Shown piece after piece: positions 1 to 8,829 of a stretch of DNA of 64,000 bases (its first letter is position 1; the number at the start of each line of letters is the position of its first letter). The notes under the pieces are model-generated. The model saw only the letters and a list, made by a program, of their open reading frames with translations. It had not been told where the DNA came from and did not search any database. The stretch comes from an uncultured Marvinbryantia sp. (GTDB lineage: Bacteria > Bacillota > Clostridia > Lachnospirales > Lachnospiraceae): the NCBI GenBank assembly GCA_934394985.1, contig CAKRRF010000001.1, positions 147,038 through 211,037 of the forward strand. The letters run 5' to 3'. The translations under genes were made by a program, and so were the position numbers.

Positions 1-136
1 CAGAAAGATGGAGCCTTTTCATATCTGACCGATAAAGTAAGCTGCCAGAAAGCGTCAGCATAACTGCTGCTGAAATCAGAAACAGCATACCTGTCATGCC
101 CAGCAGCCAGTCTCTTATTTTAGTTCGCTGCAACAT
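1..136 (-). CDS. N-terminus of a small membrane protein, cut by window edge
   Basis: An open frame starts with ATG inside the 3' end of hemL (22 bp overlap) and runs off the window. The first 45 residues begin MLQRTKIRDWLLGM and continue with one hydrophobic segment (about residues 12-32) followed by LLYRSDMKRLHL. A purine-rich stretch (GGAAGTGATTG) lies upstream. A second ATG at 97 is possible but has a poor binding site. The one-helix start with a following Tyr/Asp segment vaguely resembles DUF1461/TIGR01906 integral membrane proteins, but too little is visible to assign it. It would be the last visible gene of the tetrapyrrole operon. Confidence 0.45.
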   Translation of the reverse strand, partial: MLQRTKIRDWLLGMTGMLFLISAAVMLTLSGSLLYRSDMKRLHLS

Positions 137-1401
137 GCATCAATCACTTCCAACGCCTTCTTCAGTTCATTTTCTCTGGTATGCGCGCCGGATAAGAACA
201 TTGCTTCAAACTGAGACGGTGCCATGTAGATTCCATGATTCAGCAGATACTTAAAGTACTTAGCATAAAGAGCGGTATCTGATGTTTTCGCACTGGCATA
301 ATCTGTCACTTCTTCCTCTGTGAAGAATACACATCCCAGAGATCCGACATGATTCAGGCAATGTGGAATCTGATGATCTGTCAGTATACGCTCTATTTCT
401 GTATAGAACCAGTCTCCGTTTGCATTTAATTTTTCATAAAAGTCCGGTGTATCGCGTAAAATCTGCAGCTGAGTCAGTCCTGCTGCCATAGCTACCGGAT
501 TACCACTTAATGTTCCGGCCTGATAAACTTTTCCGACCGGAGATACCAGTTTCATAATCTCTTTTTTGCCGCCATATGCACCTACCGGCATTCCTGCTCC
601 GATAATTTTTCCAAATGTGGTCAGATCTGGCTGTACCCCGAAATATCCCTGTGCGCCCTGAAGGCTGAGACGAAATCCAGTAATGACTTCGTCAAAAATC
701 AGGACACTGCCATATTTATCACAGATGGCACGCAGACCTTCCAGGAATCCTTTTTTCGGTGGCACAACACCCATATTTGCTCCTACTGGCTCAACAATCA
801 CTGCTGCAATCTCTTCTGCATAGCGATCAAACAGTTCCTGTACGCTGTCCAGATTGTTATATTCTGCTGACAGTGTGTCCTGTGTACATCCTGCCGGTAC
901 TCCTGCACTGTCCGGAATACCTGCTGTCATCACACCGGAACCCGCCTTTACCAGCATGGCATCACTGTGTCCGTGGTAGCATCCCATAAATTTTACAATT
1001 TTATTTCTGCCTGTATAACCTCTTGCCACACGAACAGCACTCATGACAGCTTCTGTACCGGAATTCACCATTCGCACCATTTCAATAGACGGAACTATAT
1101 CACAGACCAGCTTTGCCATCTTTACTTCCGCTTCTGTAGCCGCGCCAAAGCTCAATCCCTTTCCTGCTGCTTCTGTTACACTGTTCAGTATCCGCTTATC
1201 ATTATTTCCAAGAATCATCGGTCCCCAGGAGCCAATAAAATCTACATAAGTATTTCCATCTACATCTGTAATATATGGTCCTTCTGCGCTTTCAATAAAA
1301 CGAGGTGTTTCATGCACATTTCCATATGCTCTTACCGGGCTGTTAACTCCTCCCGGTATCAGTTCTACCGCCTGTCTGAATAATTCTTCTGATCTGCTCA
1401 T
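115..1401 (-). CDS. hemL: Glutamate-1-semialdehyde 2,1-aminomutase
   Basis: HemL converts glutamate-1-semialdehyde to 5-aminolevulinate, the second step of the C5 tetrapyrrole pathway, using PLP in the cytoplasm. The 428-residue length is normal. The N-terminus has PGGVNSPVRAYG, the phosphate-binding NSGTEA motif, FDEVITGFR, and the Schiff-base lysine in TTFGKIIGAGMPVG near residue 265. The start overlaps the hemB stop by 4 bp (ATGA), showing translational coupling. With hemA it supplies ALA to the corrin genes upstream in the same operon. No haem-specific gene follows. Confidence 0.97.
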   Translation of the reverse strand: MSRSEELFRQAVELIPGGVNSPVRAYGNVHETPRFIESAEGPYITDVDGNTYVDFIGSWGPMILGNNDKRILNSVTEAAGKGLSFGAATEAEVKMAKLVCDIVPSIEMVRMVNSGTEAVMSAVRVARGYTGRNKIVKFMGCYHGHSDAMLVKAGSGVMTAGIPDSAGVPAGCTQDTLSAEYNNLDSVQELFDRYAEEIAAVIVEPVGANMGVVPPKKGFLEGLRAICDKYGSVLIFDEVITGFRLSLQGAQGYFGVQPDLTTFGKIIGAGMPVGAYGGKKEIMKLVSPVGKVYQAGTLSGNPVAMAAGLTQLQILRDTPDFYEKLNANGDWFYTEIERILTDHQIPHCLNHVGSLGCVFFTEEEVTDYASAKTSDTALYAKYFKYLLNHGIYMAPSQFEAMFLSGAHTRENELKKALEVIDACCSELK

Positions 1402-2381
1402 CCTATTTTCCCCTCATCCATACATTTTGCCAGTTCTTTTGCAAAATATGTAATATAAATATCTGAACCTGCACGATAAGCTGCTACAGCCATTTCACAG
1501 ATAATGCGCTCTTCATCAATCCAGCCCATTTTGGCAGCTGCTTTTACCATAGCATATTCACCGCTGACACTGTAGCAGGCAATTGGAGTAGTAACCTGCT
1601 CCTTTACTCTGGCTACCATATCCAGATAAGACATGGCAGGTTTTACCATGATGATATCTGCACCTTCTTCTTCATCCAGCATTGCTTCTTTTATACCTTC
1701 ACGACTGTTGTGGAAATCCATCTGATAGGTCTTTCTGTCACCAAAGGATGGCGCAGAACCTGCAGCATCACGAAACGGTCCATAGAATGCAGATGCATAT
1801 TTTACTGCATAAGACATAATAGGCACATTCGTAAATCCAGCCTCATCCAGTGCTTCACGAATTGCAGCCACACGGCCATCCATCATATCAGAAGGTGCCA
1901 CCATCTGAGCTCCCGCTTTTGCATGAGACACTGCCGTTTTGGCAAGCAGCTCCAGTGTCTTGTCGTTATCTACATCATGATCACATAATACACCACAATG
2001 ACCGTGAGAAGTATATTCACACATACATACATCTGTTACCAGGTACATCTGTGGAAAATGCTCTTTTGCATAACGCAGCGCACGCTGAACCACTCCATTC
2101 TCATCATAGGCCTGACTTCCCACCTCATCTTTCACTGCCGGAATTCCAAACAGCATGACAGAAGTAACCCCTGCATCCAGAAGTTCCTGCAGACATTCAC
2201 CCATGCGGTCCACCGTATAACGGTACTGACCTTCCATAGAAGGAATTTCTTCTACTTTATTTTCTCCATCCATAACAAACATCGGATACATCAGAGAGGC
2301 TTTATCCATTCTGGTCTCCCGTACCATTTTCCGAAGTGTCATACATCCTCTTAATCGTCTTGGTCTTTTTGTCATTTCCAT
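1398..2381 (-). CDS. hemB: Porphobilinogen synthase (delta-aminolevulinic acid dehydratase)
   Basis: HemB condenses two 5-aminolevulinate molecules to porphobilinogen. The 327-residue protein starts RPRRLRGCMTLRKMVRET, typical of the family. It carries the first substrate lysine in the SYAVKYASAFYGPFRDAAGS region and the second in IMVKPAMSYLDM. The cysteines in DVCMCEYTSHGHCG form the zinc-type metal site, pointing to a zinc-dependent enzyme. The start at 2381 has AAGGAGG eight bases upstream. It lies 37 bp after cobA/hemD and overlaps hemL by 4 bp. Confidence 0.97.
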   Translation of the reverse strand: MEMTKRPRRLRGCMTLRKMVRETRMDKASLMYPMFVMDGENKVEEIPSMEGQYRYTVDRMGECLQELLDAGVTSVMLFGIPAVKDEVGSQAYDENGVVQRALRYAKEHFPQMYLVTDVCMCEYTSHGHCGVLCDHDVDNDKTLELLAKTAVSHAKAGAQMVAPSDMMDGRVAAIREALDEAGFTNVPIMSYAVKYASAFYGPFRDAAGSAPSFGDRKTYQMDFHNSREGIKEAMLDEEEGADIIMVKPAMSYLDMVARVKEQVTTPIACYSVSGEYAMVKAAAKMGWIDEERIICEMAVAAYRAGSDIYITYFAKELAKCMDEGKIG

Positions 2382-2418
2382 CTGACCGTCCTCCTTGTCT
2401 GTCCTTCGATTTACACGT

Positions 2419-3921
2419 TTATTTTCCGCAAAGCTCCGCCACTTTTGCTACCACAGAATCCATTGTCGGTTTTTCTGACATTTCTGTCTGCATGCCGAGA
2501 GCATCTGCAGCAGCCTTTGTCTGTCTGCCGATGCAGACTGCATGAACTCTGGTATAATCCAGACCTTCTGTAGCCTTTGCAAATCCTTTGACGGTGGATG
2601 CGCTGGTAAATACAGCATAATCAATACTGTCATTTTCAAATTCCAGCTTCTCATCGATTAAAGCAGAGCCCGCATATATGGTATCATATGTAGGAATATC
2701 GTCAATAGTAACTTTTCTGTTTTCTTTCAGAATCTGTACCAGTTCCTGATTGCCAGCGGATGCTCTTGGAAGCAGAATACGTTCTCCGTCCTGACAGTTT
2801 TCTGCCAGTGCTTTTCCCAGAGACTCTCCATAAAATTCTTCCGGCATCAGATCCGGATACAGACCGTGTTTTCGTAATTCTTTTGCTGTCCCGCTTCCAA
2901 TGACTGCCAGACGGATCTGTCCCAGTGAACGAATATCCATCTGCTGTTTTTCCATTTCTTCAAAGAAAATCCTTACGCCGGTCGGACTGGTGAACACAAG
3001 CCACTGATAAGTGCTGATTTCTTTTAATGCCTGAATCAGACGGCTCTGATCTTCTGCCGGCACGGTACGGATCGCTGGAAGCTCAAGTACCTCAGCTCCC
3101 GCACTGCGCAGCTTTGCAGACATTTCTGAAATCAGTTCTTTTGGTCTGGTCACAAGAATCTTCTTTCCCGCCAGCGGAAGTTTTTCATACCATTCAAATT
3201 CATCTGCCAGCTGACATACTTTTCCAACCACAATAATCGCCGGTGTTTCAGCTCCCTGTCGTTCTACTTCTTCTTTCAGTGTAGACACAGTAGCTACAAT
3301 TCTTCTCTGCGCTGCTGTAGTTCCCTTGATCAGGAGCGCTGCTGGCATATCCGGTTCCATTCCAGCTTTGATCAGTCCCTGGCAGATATCCCCCAGTGCA
3401 GACACACCCATGAGAAATACCAGTGTTCCTTTTGTTCTGACCAGTGCTTCAAAATCAATATTATAGCTTTCTCCCTGCCGCTTATGTCCTGTAATAATAT
3501 GCAGTGAGGAGCAATAATCTCTGTGTGTCACAGGAATTCCGTTATAAGCCGGAACAGAAAGCGCAGACGTAACTCCAGGAACTACTTCATATGGAATATT
3601 ATTTTCTACCAGCAGCTCCAGTTCTTCTCCTCCTCTTCCAAAGAGAAATGGATCTCCGCCTTTTAAACGGACTACACGCTGCCCTTTTTTTGCTTCATCC
3701 ACCAGCACCTGATTAATCTGTTCCTGTTTCATAATATGATTACAGGAACGTTTTCCCACATTAATCAACTTTGCGGTTTCCGGTATCATATTTAAAATAC
3801 TCTGTCCTACCAGTGCATCATATACCACAACTTCAGCCTGTTTTAAAATCTGTTCACCTTTTCTGGTAAACAGCCCCGGATCAGAAGGTCCTGCACCTAC
3901 CAGCCATACTTTTCCTGTCAT
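2419..3921 (-). CDS. cobA/hemD: Fused uroporphyrinogen-III C-methyltransferase / uroporphyrinogen-III synthase
   Basis: This is a two-domain enzyme of 500 residues. Residues about 4-240 are a SUMT domain ([43 protein letters not shown]) that methylates uroporphyrinogen III at C2 and C7 to give precorrin-2. Residues about 255-495 are a HemD domain ([38 protein letters not shown]) that closes and inverts ring D. The frame extends upstream to 3999, but the ATG at 3921 overlaps the hemC stop (TAATG) and follows GGAAGGAG, so it is the better start. Such fusions are common in Clostridia and channel flux to sirohaem or B12. Confidence 0.96.
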   Translation of the reverse strand: MTGKVWLVGAGPSDPGLFTRKGEQILKQAEVVVYDALVGQSILNMIPETAKLINVGKRSCNHIMKQEQINQVLVDEAKKGQRVVRLKGGDPFLFGRGGEELELLVENNIPYEVVPGVTSALSVPAYNGIPVTHRDYCSSLHIITGHKRQGESYNIDFEALVRTKGTLVFLMGVSALGDICQGLIKAGMEPDMPAALLIKGTTAAQRRIVATVSTLKEEVERQGAETPAIIVVGKVCQLADEFEWYEKLPLAGKKILVTRPKELISEMSAKLRSAGAEVLELPAIRTVPAEDQSRLIQALKEISTYQWLVFTSPTGVRIFFEEMEKQQMDIRSLGQIRLAVIGSGTAKELRKHGLYPDLMPEEFYGESLGKALAENCQDGERILLPRASAGNQELVQILKENRKVTIDDIPTYDTIYAGSALIDEKLEFENDSIDYAVFTSASTVKGFAKATEGLDYTRVHAVCIGRQTKAAADALGMQTEMSEKPTMDSVVAKVAELCGK

Positions 3922-4817
3922 TATTTCTTTCTCCTTCCATATTCCGCTTTCAGTTGAAGTGCCAGTTGTTCTCCCAGTTCTTCTGCCTGCTCTCTGCATC
4001 CTGTAAGACTGCCTTTCAGATAGCCTCCATCTGCTTCATCATAATATAATCCAAACAGCAGAATCTGATCATCTTTTATTCTTGCATGAGCTGCCACCGG
4101 TGAAGAGCATCCGCCGTCCAAAACACGTACAAATGCCCGTTCACAAAGCGCACAGTCTCTTGCATCCGGATCGTTATAGGTATTCAGGAATGAATAGTCC
4201 TCTCCCGCTCTTCCCTGTATACCCAGAATTCCCTGTCCCGCGGACGGAATCATTTCTTCCGGTTCCAGGAAACGACTGATTCTTTTTTCAAGTCCCAGTC
4301 TTTTTAATCCTGCTGCCGCCAGAATCAGTGCAGAAAAATTTCCCTCATCAAGCTTACGAAGCCTGGTCAGTACATTTCCACGTACTGTGGCAAAGGTAGC
4401 CTGTGGATACATTTCCTGCAGCTGCAGAATTCTTCGCTTACTGGAACAGCCAATTGGTTTATCGAACTTCAATTCTGATACTCCTTCCGGAAAAACCAGG
4501 ACATCCCTCGGATCCTCTCTTCTTGAAAATGCCACAAGCGGAAGCTCATCTGACACTTCCATCGGCATATCTTTCAGACTGTGCACAGACAGGTCACTGC
4601 GTCTGTCCAGCAGTGCTTTATCCAGTTCTTTTACAAACAGTCCCTTTCCTCCTACCTGATCCAGTGTGCGATCCAGAATCACATCTCCGGTAGTCTTCAT
4701 AGTCAGCACATCTACCTGAATTTCAGGGCTGTGTGTCTCTATATATTCTTTCACCATTTCTGTCTGAATGACAGCCAGTTTACTTTCTCTGCTGCCAATT
4801 ACAATCTTTCTATTCAT
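3921..4817 (-). CDS. hemC: Hydroxymethylbilane synthase (porphobilinogen deaminase)
   Basis: HemC polymerises four porphobilinogens into hydroxymethylbilane on a covalently attached dipyrromethane cofactor. The cofactor cysteine is in LDGGCSSPVAAHA, at about residue 237 of 298. Other family motifs seen are IGSRESKLAVIQT, TTGDVILDR, KGLFVKELD and HSLKDMPM. An in-frame ATG at 4829 is rejected because the family N-terminus aligns with MNRKIVIGSRE and a G-rich binding site (GGGGG) suits the ATG at 4817. It overlaps the end of hemA by 8 bp. Confidence 0.96.
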   Translation of the reverse strand: MNRKIVIGSRESKLAVIQTEMVKEYIETHSPEIQVDVLTMKTTGDVILDRTLDQVGGKGLFVKELDKALLDRRSDLSVHSLKDMPMEVSDELPLVAFSRREDPRDVLVFPEGVSELKFDKPIGCSSKRRILQLQEMYPQATFATVRGNVLTRLRKLDEGNFSALILAAAGLKRLGLEKRISRFLEPEEMIPSAGQGILGIQGRAGEDYSFLNTYNDPDARDCALCERAFVRVLDGGCSSPVAAHARIKDDQILLFGLYYDEADGGYLKGSLTGCREQAEELGEQLALQLKAEYGRRKK

Positions 4818-6063
4818 CACCAAACACATCCCCCATTGCTTCTATGCATTCCCGGAATACCTGATCACTCAGTCTGGATTTCATTCCGAAAATCATCTTA
4901 TTTATCACTTTTCCTGCTGCTGCTTCTACATACTCCTGAAGCTGGTCAATCTGTTCTACTTCCTGAGGAGCTTCTTCCTGTGCAACACGCAGAAGATCTT
5001 TCACCTGTTTCTGGATTCTGAGATGAAAATCTTCTGTCGCCTTTTTTTTAATCACCTGTACCTGTCTGATCACATCTCTGCCTTCATACCAGTCAAAAAA
5101 TTCATGCATCTGTCCATCCAGAATCATTTCCGCTTTTTTGATGTTTTCTTTTACCTGTGCACTGGTATGATCAGCCTGAAAATAGTCAATATCATACAGG
5201 GTAACATGCTCCAGTCCTCCTGCTGCCACCTCGATATCCCGCGGAACAGCAAGATCAATCATCACCACATCATGCTCCAGATGCAATGCCTCCAGACTCT
5301 CCTTTGTCAGCGTATAATTTGGACTGGAAGTTGCACTGACCACATAATCACAGGATGGCAGCAATTCCAGCCTTTTTCCATAATCAATTCTGGAACAGCC
5401 ATTTGGAATCTGTACAACACCGCTGCGATACTGTCTGACAGTAACCGTAACAGAAGCCCCCTGCTCCCGGAATACGTTTGCAGAAAGCTTACCCATTTCT
5501 CCGTTTCCGATCACCATACAGTTTTTACCTTCAAAACAATACCCTTTTTCCTTCAGTTCCTGTACTGCTTTATGAATGGCCGAGCTGTTGGCATCCGAAA
5601 GAATCACTTCTGTTTTTACTTTTTTTGCTGCTGTTACAGCCATACGGAACAATACTTCCAGCACATTATCTGTCACATACTGATCTCTGGCTATGGTCAG
5701 CGCATCTTTTACCTGGGTAATAATCTGATCTTCGCCCAGTATTCTGGACTGCAGACCGCAGGCCAGTTCAAACAGATGCTTCACAGCCTCTCCTTCCCGG
5801 CGACAGACTACAAATTCTTCATATTCTTTTGGATCCACCTGTTTTTCCTGACAAAGCAGATGATAAAGATCCAGATCCTCTTCCACACTGCTGACCCAGA
5901 TCTCCATACGATTGCAGGTAGAAAGAATCACACATCCGGCAATTCCCGGATGTTGTTTCCACTTTTCCAGTGTTTCTCCAATTGCTTTTTTCGTAAAGGA
6001 AAAGACAGTACGTACATCTATGGATGCTTTCGTATGGTCTATTCCTAACATCTGTATACTCAT
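4810..6063 (-). CDS. hemA: Glutamyl-tRNA reductase
   Basis: HemA reduces glutamyl-tRNA(Glu) with NADPH to glutamate-1-semialdehyde, the committed step of tetrapyrrole synthesis. The 417-residue protein shows the catalytic cysteine in LSTCNRMEIW (Cys50), the SRILGEDQI segment, the NADPH-binding MVIGNGEMG and a helical C-terminal dimerisation region. The start at 6063 overlaps the cbiK stop by 4 bp. The longer frame to 6135 is not needed. In some clostridia hemA is fused or adjacent to precorrin-2 dehydrogenase. That domain is not present here. Confidence 0.96.
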   Translation of the reverse strand: MSIQMLGIDHTKASIDVRTVFSFTKKAIGETLEKWKQHPGIAGCVILSTCNRMEIWVSSVEEDLDLYHLLCQEKQVDPKEYEEFVVCRREGEAVKHLFELACGLQSRILGEDQIITQVKDALTIARDQYVTDNVLEVLFRMAVTAAKKVKTEVILSDANSSAIHKAVQELKEKGYCFEGKNCMVIGNGEMGKLSANVFREQGASVTVTVRQYRSGVVQIPNGCSRIDYGKRLELLPSCDYVVSATSSPNYTLTKESLEALHLEHDVVMIDLAVPRDIEVAAGGLEHVTLYDIDYFQADHTSAQVKENIKKAEMILDGQMHEFFDWYEGRDVIRQVQVIKKKATEDFHLRIQKQVKDLLRVAQEEAPQEVEQIDQLQEYVEAAAGKVINKMIFGMKSRLSDQVFRECIEAMGDVFGDE

Positions 6064-6842
6064 TTTGCTTCCCTCACATGCTGTACAAACATATTCTGGA
6101 TACCTTCCAGTTCTCCCAGTCCTATGATATGACATTCTACTTCATAGCCTTCTGCCTTCAAAAGGCTGCCCCAGGAATCCTTTTCTTCTCCGGCCATATC
6201 ATTTCTTGCATGATCTCCTGCCACAATCATAAACGGTGTCAGATGAACTTTTTTTGCCGACAAAGGGCGGATCTCTTCCATAATCATATGTAGTGTAGGA
6301 AGCGATTCCACCGTACCTACATACATATTTTTATGTCCGGCGGCCTTCAATGCATCATCCAGTTCTTCATATACAGCATTCGCCTGATGAGATGTTCCGT
6401 GTCCCATAAAAATCATAATTTCATCCTGTGGTATTTCCCTCCAGTACTCTCCAAGCACTTCTACCAGCTGATGCTTATCTGCTTCCGTGGCAAACAGTGG
6501 ATCTCCGATCTTCACTTCTTCAAAGTCCTTCTGCGCTGCGCGAATCTGCTCATGCATCTTATCATTTTCTATCGCAGCCATTACATGTGTCGGCTGCACG
6601 ATGATCTTCTGAATTCCATCCTGTTTCATACGGGCAAAAGCCTCTTCCACACTGTCGATCTGAACATGATCCCGATTTTTGAGTTTTCTGCGGATCATAT
6701 CACTGGTCCATGCACGATAGATCTGACAGTCCGAAAATTGTTCCTGAATCTTATTTTCAATCTGGTCAATGGTCTTTTCTCTGGTATCATTGTGACTGGT
6801 GCCAAAGCTCACCACCAGAATTGCTTTTGTCTGTACCGCCAT
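6060..6842 (-). CDS. cbiK: Anaerobic sirohydrochlorin cobaltochelatase
   Basis: CbiK inserts Co(II) into sirohydrochlorin, the entry step of the cobalt-early (anaerobic) cobalamin pathway. The length (260 residues) is that of CbiK rather than the short CbiX form. Seen motifs are VSFGTSHNDTREKTI at the N-terminus, QPTHVMAAIE, FMGHGTSHQANAVY with the metal-binding histidine, and LTPFMIVAGDHARNDMAG with the second histidine. No signal peptide is seen, so it is cytoplasmic. It sits between the secreted YARHG protein and hemA in the same direction. Confidence 0.95.
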   Translation of the reverse strand: MAVQTKAILVVSFGTSHNDTREKTIDQIENKIQEQFSDCQIYRAWTSDMIRRKLKNRDHVQIDSVEEAFARMKQDGIQKIIVQPTHVMAAIENDKMHEQIRAAQKDFEEVKIGDPLFATEADKHQLVEVLGEYWREIPQDEIMIFMGHGTSHQANAVYEELDDALKAAGHKNMYVGTVESLPTLHMIMEEIRPLSAKKVHLTPFMIVAGDHARNDMAGEEKDSWGSLLKAEGYEVECHIIGLGELEGIQNMFVQHVREAK

Positions 6843-6888
6843 TTTTTGTTCCCCTTTTTATCTTTTTTAATTGTGAATCTCTGGCATT

Positions 6889-8085
6889 TCACATCTGATT
6901 CATATGATGGGCCTGCTCATACTTCACAATCGTATCAATATTTGTTCTTTCAAATTCATTAAATACGCTGGCTGCATATTCTTCTGTGAACTGGTCGCCG
7001 CTCACTGTCGGCTGATACCAGGACTTACTTCTGAAATAACTGTCCAGATCCTGATTCACAAAAATTCTTCCATGTCTGGCATAGATCTCATTTCTTGCCA
7101 GCAGAATCTCATAATCTGAAAGTCCGTTCAGATCTTCTTCTGTTATATACCGGCTGTCACTGTCTGGGATAATATAGTCTTCCTGTGAAGCTGAAGTTTC
7201 AGCTTCCGCAATTTCACCATGATGTTCCCCATAATCAGCAAAAGCTTCTTCACTTTTATTTTCTCTGTTCTCATTTTGATAACTGTGGAACCAGGTTGCA
7301 CCATATTCCATCATTTCTGCTTCCGGACTGATCAGATAGGCATTGACTGCATCAGTATCTTCTGTCAGATAACGCTGTATCGTACTGATCTTTGTCAGAT
7401 TGTCTACCTGCTCTGTAATCGGAATACTTACCAGCTCCGCCGGATACAGACCTATGGCATTTAAAGCTTCTCTGGCCGGTACTTCATCGCTTTCCTCCCA
7501 GGCACTGCCTATAATTTGCGTATCAGCCTGCTGGATAAAAGAAGATCCATCATAGCAAAATGTACGCAAATTCCAATCCACACCGTCTGCCAGAAAATTC
7601 ATGGTTTCACTGTCCTCACAACAGAGATACATTCCATTCTCTGTATTTACCAGAAATACCTCAATATCTGCTTCACTGGTTGCCAGAATATCTTCCGCCA
7701 GTGTACATTGCGCTACTCTTTTCAGCTTATCACCTTCATATTGATACACTTCTGCAATCAGGTTATTCTGATCCGTATTCTCATCCGGCTGTTTTATTCG
7801 AATTGCCAGCAGCTCTTCTGTTCCGTTCCAGTCCAGATCAAGCTGATCCAATGCAAGATATCCATTATAATTCTTGTATTCCAGTGTACCGGTCCATCCA
7901 TACAAACAGGCAGGTTCTGTAAAATCATATACCTGCGTGTCACTGGAATAGGTATAAAACAATTCTTCAATATCAACTGTTTCCTCTGCTCCTGCTGTCA
8001 CAGACACAGTCAGTGCCGCCATAGCTGCCAGGAAACCCGCCTTCCATTTTTTCAGTTCTGTTTTACTGCTCATTTCGTATCTCAT
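6889..8085 (-). CDS. Secreted YARHG-domain protein of unknown function
   Basis: The 398-residue protein begins with a Sec signal peptide (about residues 1-28, hydrophobic GFLAAMAALTVSVTAGA). A middle region contains LDQLDLDWNGTEELLAI, resembling the Asp/Gly-rich beta repeats of FG-GAP-like proteins. Near residue 320 a C-terminal YARHG domain starts (ILLARNEIYARHGRIF, then YFRSKSWYQP). There is no lipobox or sorting signal. The start at 8085 has GGAGG eight bases upstream; the ATG at 8103 lies within that site and is rejected. It sits inside the B12/tetrapyrrole unit, 108 bp after cbiC and 46 bp before cbiK, with no terminator visible on either side. Its role is unknown, and a corrinoid or cobalt link is only a guess from position. 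Confidence 0.85.
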   Translation of the reverse strand: MRYEMSSKTELKKWKAGFLAAMAALTVSVTAGAEETVDIEELFYTYSSDTQVYDFTEPACLYGWTGTLEYKNYNGYLALDQLDLDWNGTEELLAIRIKQPDENTDQNNLIAEVYQYEGDKLKRVAQCTLAEDILATSEADIEVFLVNTENGMYLCCEDSETMNFLADGVDWNLRTFCYDGSSFIQQADTQIIGSAWEESDEVPAREALNAIGLYPAELVSIPITEQVDNLTKISTIQRYLTEDTDAVNAYLISPEAEMMEYGATWFHSYQNENRENKSEEAFADYGEHHGEIAEAETSASQEDYIIPDSDSRYITEEDLNGLSDYEILLARNEIYARHGRIFVNQDLDSYFRSKSWYQPTVSGDQFTEEYAASVFNEFERTNIDTIVKYEQAHHMNQM

Positions 8086-8120
8086 ATGGTATTCCTCCTC
8101 CACGTAGTTCAGATAATTCT

Positions 8121-8129
8121 ATCATACCA
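8121..8129 (-). promoter_or_regulatory. Possible extended -10 promoter for the YARHG gene
   Basis: On the minus strand TGGTATGAT reads as an extended -10 (TGn plus TATGAT), about 35 bp upstream of the YARHG start. No good -35 hexamer is seen at the right distance. It may give the secreted protein and the hem genes behind it some expression independent of the riboswitch. Confidence 0.3.
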
Positions 8130-8193
8130 TACAATGACTGTTAGAACATTAAATGCATCTTAACTTTTTCTTATATGGGATCGGAGCTGAGAA

Positions 8194-8829
8194 CTACTCT
8201 CTGCCGCCTGCCATATAAAGCAGAGCATTACAGATACAGGCTGCAATATTGCTTCCGCCTTTTCTGCCTCTGGCCACAATATATGGCACCTCTGCCTGCA
8301 TAATCAGTTCTTTGGACTGCACTACATTCACAAATCCTACTGGAACACCAATAATCAGTTCCGGCTGCAATTTTCCTTCTTCTATCAGCTCATAAAGACG
8401 AACCAGAGCTGTTGGAGCATTTCCAATTGCAAAAATCAGCGGTTTCTTTAATTCTGCTGCTTTATCCATACTGGCTGTCGCTCTTGTTGTTCCATTTTTT
8501 CTGGCAATTTCTGCCACATCTTCATCAGACATAAAGCAATAAGCTTCTCCGCCATATTTTGCCAGTGCTTTTTTATTGATTCCTGCTTTTGCCATCTGCG
8601 TATCTGTTACGATACATGCTCCGTTTTTCAGCGCCTTCAGAGCCTTTTCCACCACACCGTCTGAAAATGCAAGATTTTCTGCATAATCAAAATCTGCACT
8701 GGTATGAATGCATCGTTTAATAATTGGTGCTTTATCCTCCGGAAGTTCATATCCGAGTTCTTCTGTAATAATTGCAAAACTACGTTTTTCAATATCCATC
8801 GGTTTTACATTTTCCAGCTGTACCTTCAT
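8194..8829 (-). CDS. cbiC: Cobalt-precorrin-8 methylmutase
   Basis: CbiC moves the C11 methyl group to C12, producing cobyrinate. The 211-residue protein has the family signature KRCIHTSADFDYAENLAFSD with the catalytic histidine, then ACIVTDTQMAKAGI and IIGVPVGFVNVVQSKE. Its ATG directly follows the cbiP stop (TAAATG), so the two are translationally coupled. It is the last corrin-ring gene before the YARHG gene interrupts the series. Confidence 0.97.
   Translation of the reverse strand: MKVQLENVKPMDIEKRSFAIITEELGYELPEDKAPIIKRCIHTSADFDYAENLAFSDGVVEKALKALKNGACIVTDTQMAKAGINKKALAKYGGEAYCFMSDEDVAEIARKNGTTRATASMDKAAELKKPLIFAIGNAPTALVRLYELIEEGKLQPELIIGVPVGFVNVVQSKELIMQAEVPYIVARGRKGGSNIAACICNALLYMAGGRE

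Noticed and set aside
4768..6048. 426-residue plus-strand open frame opposite hemA
   Set aside because: Composition is typical of an antisense shadow (rich in His, Phe, Cys and Ser); hemA on the minus strand has full motifs and coupling to its neighbours.
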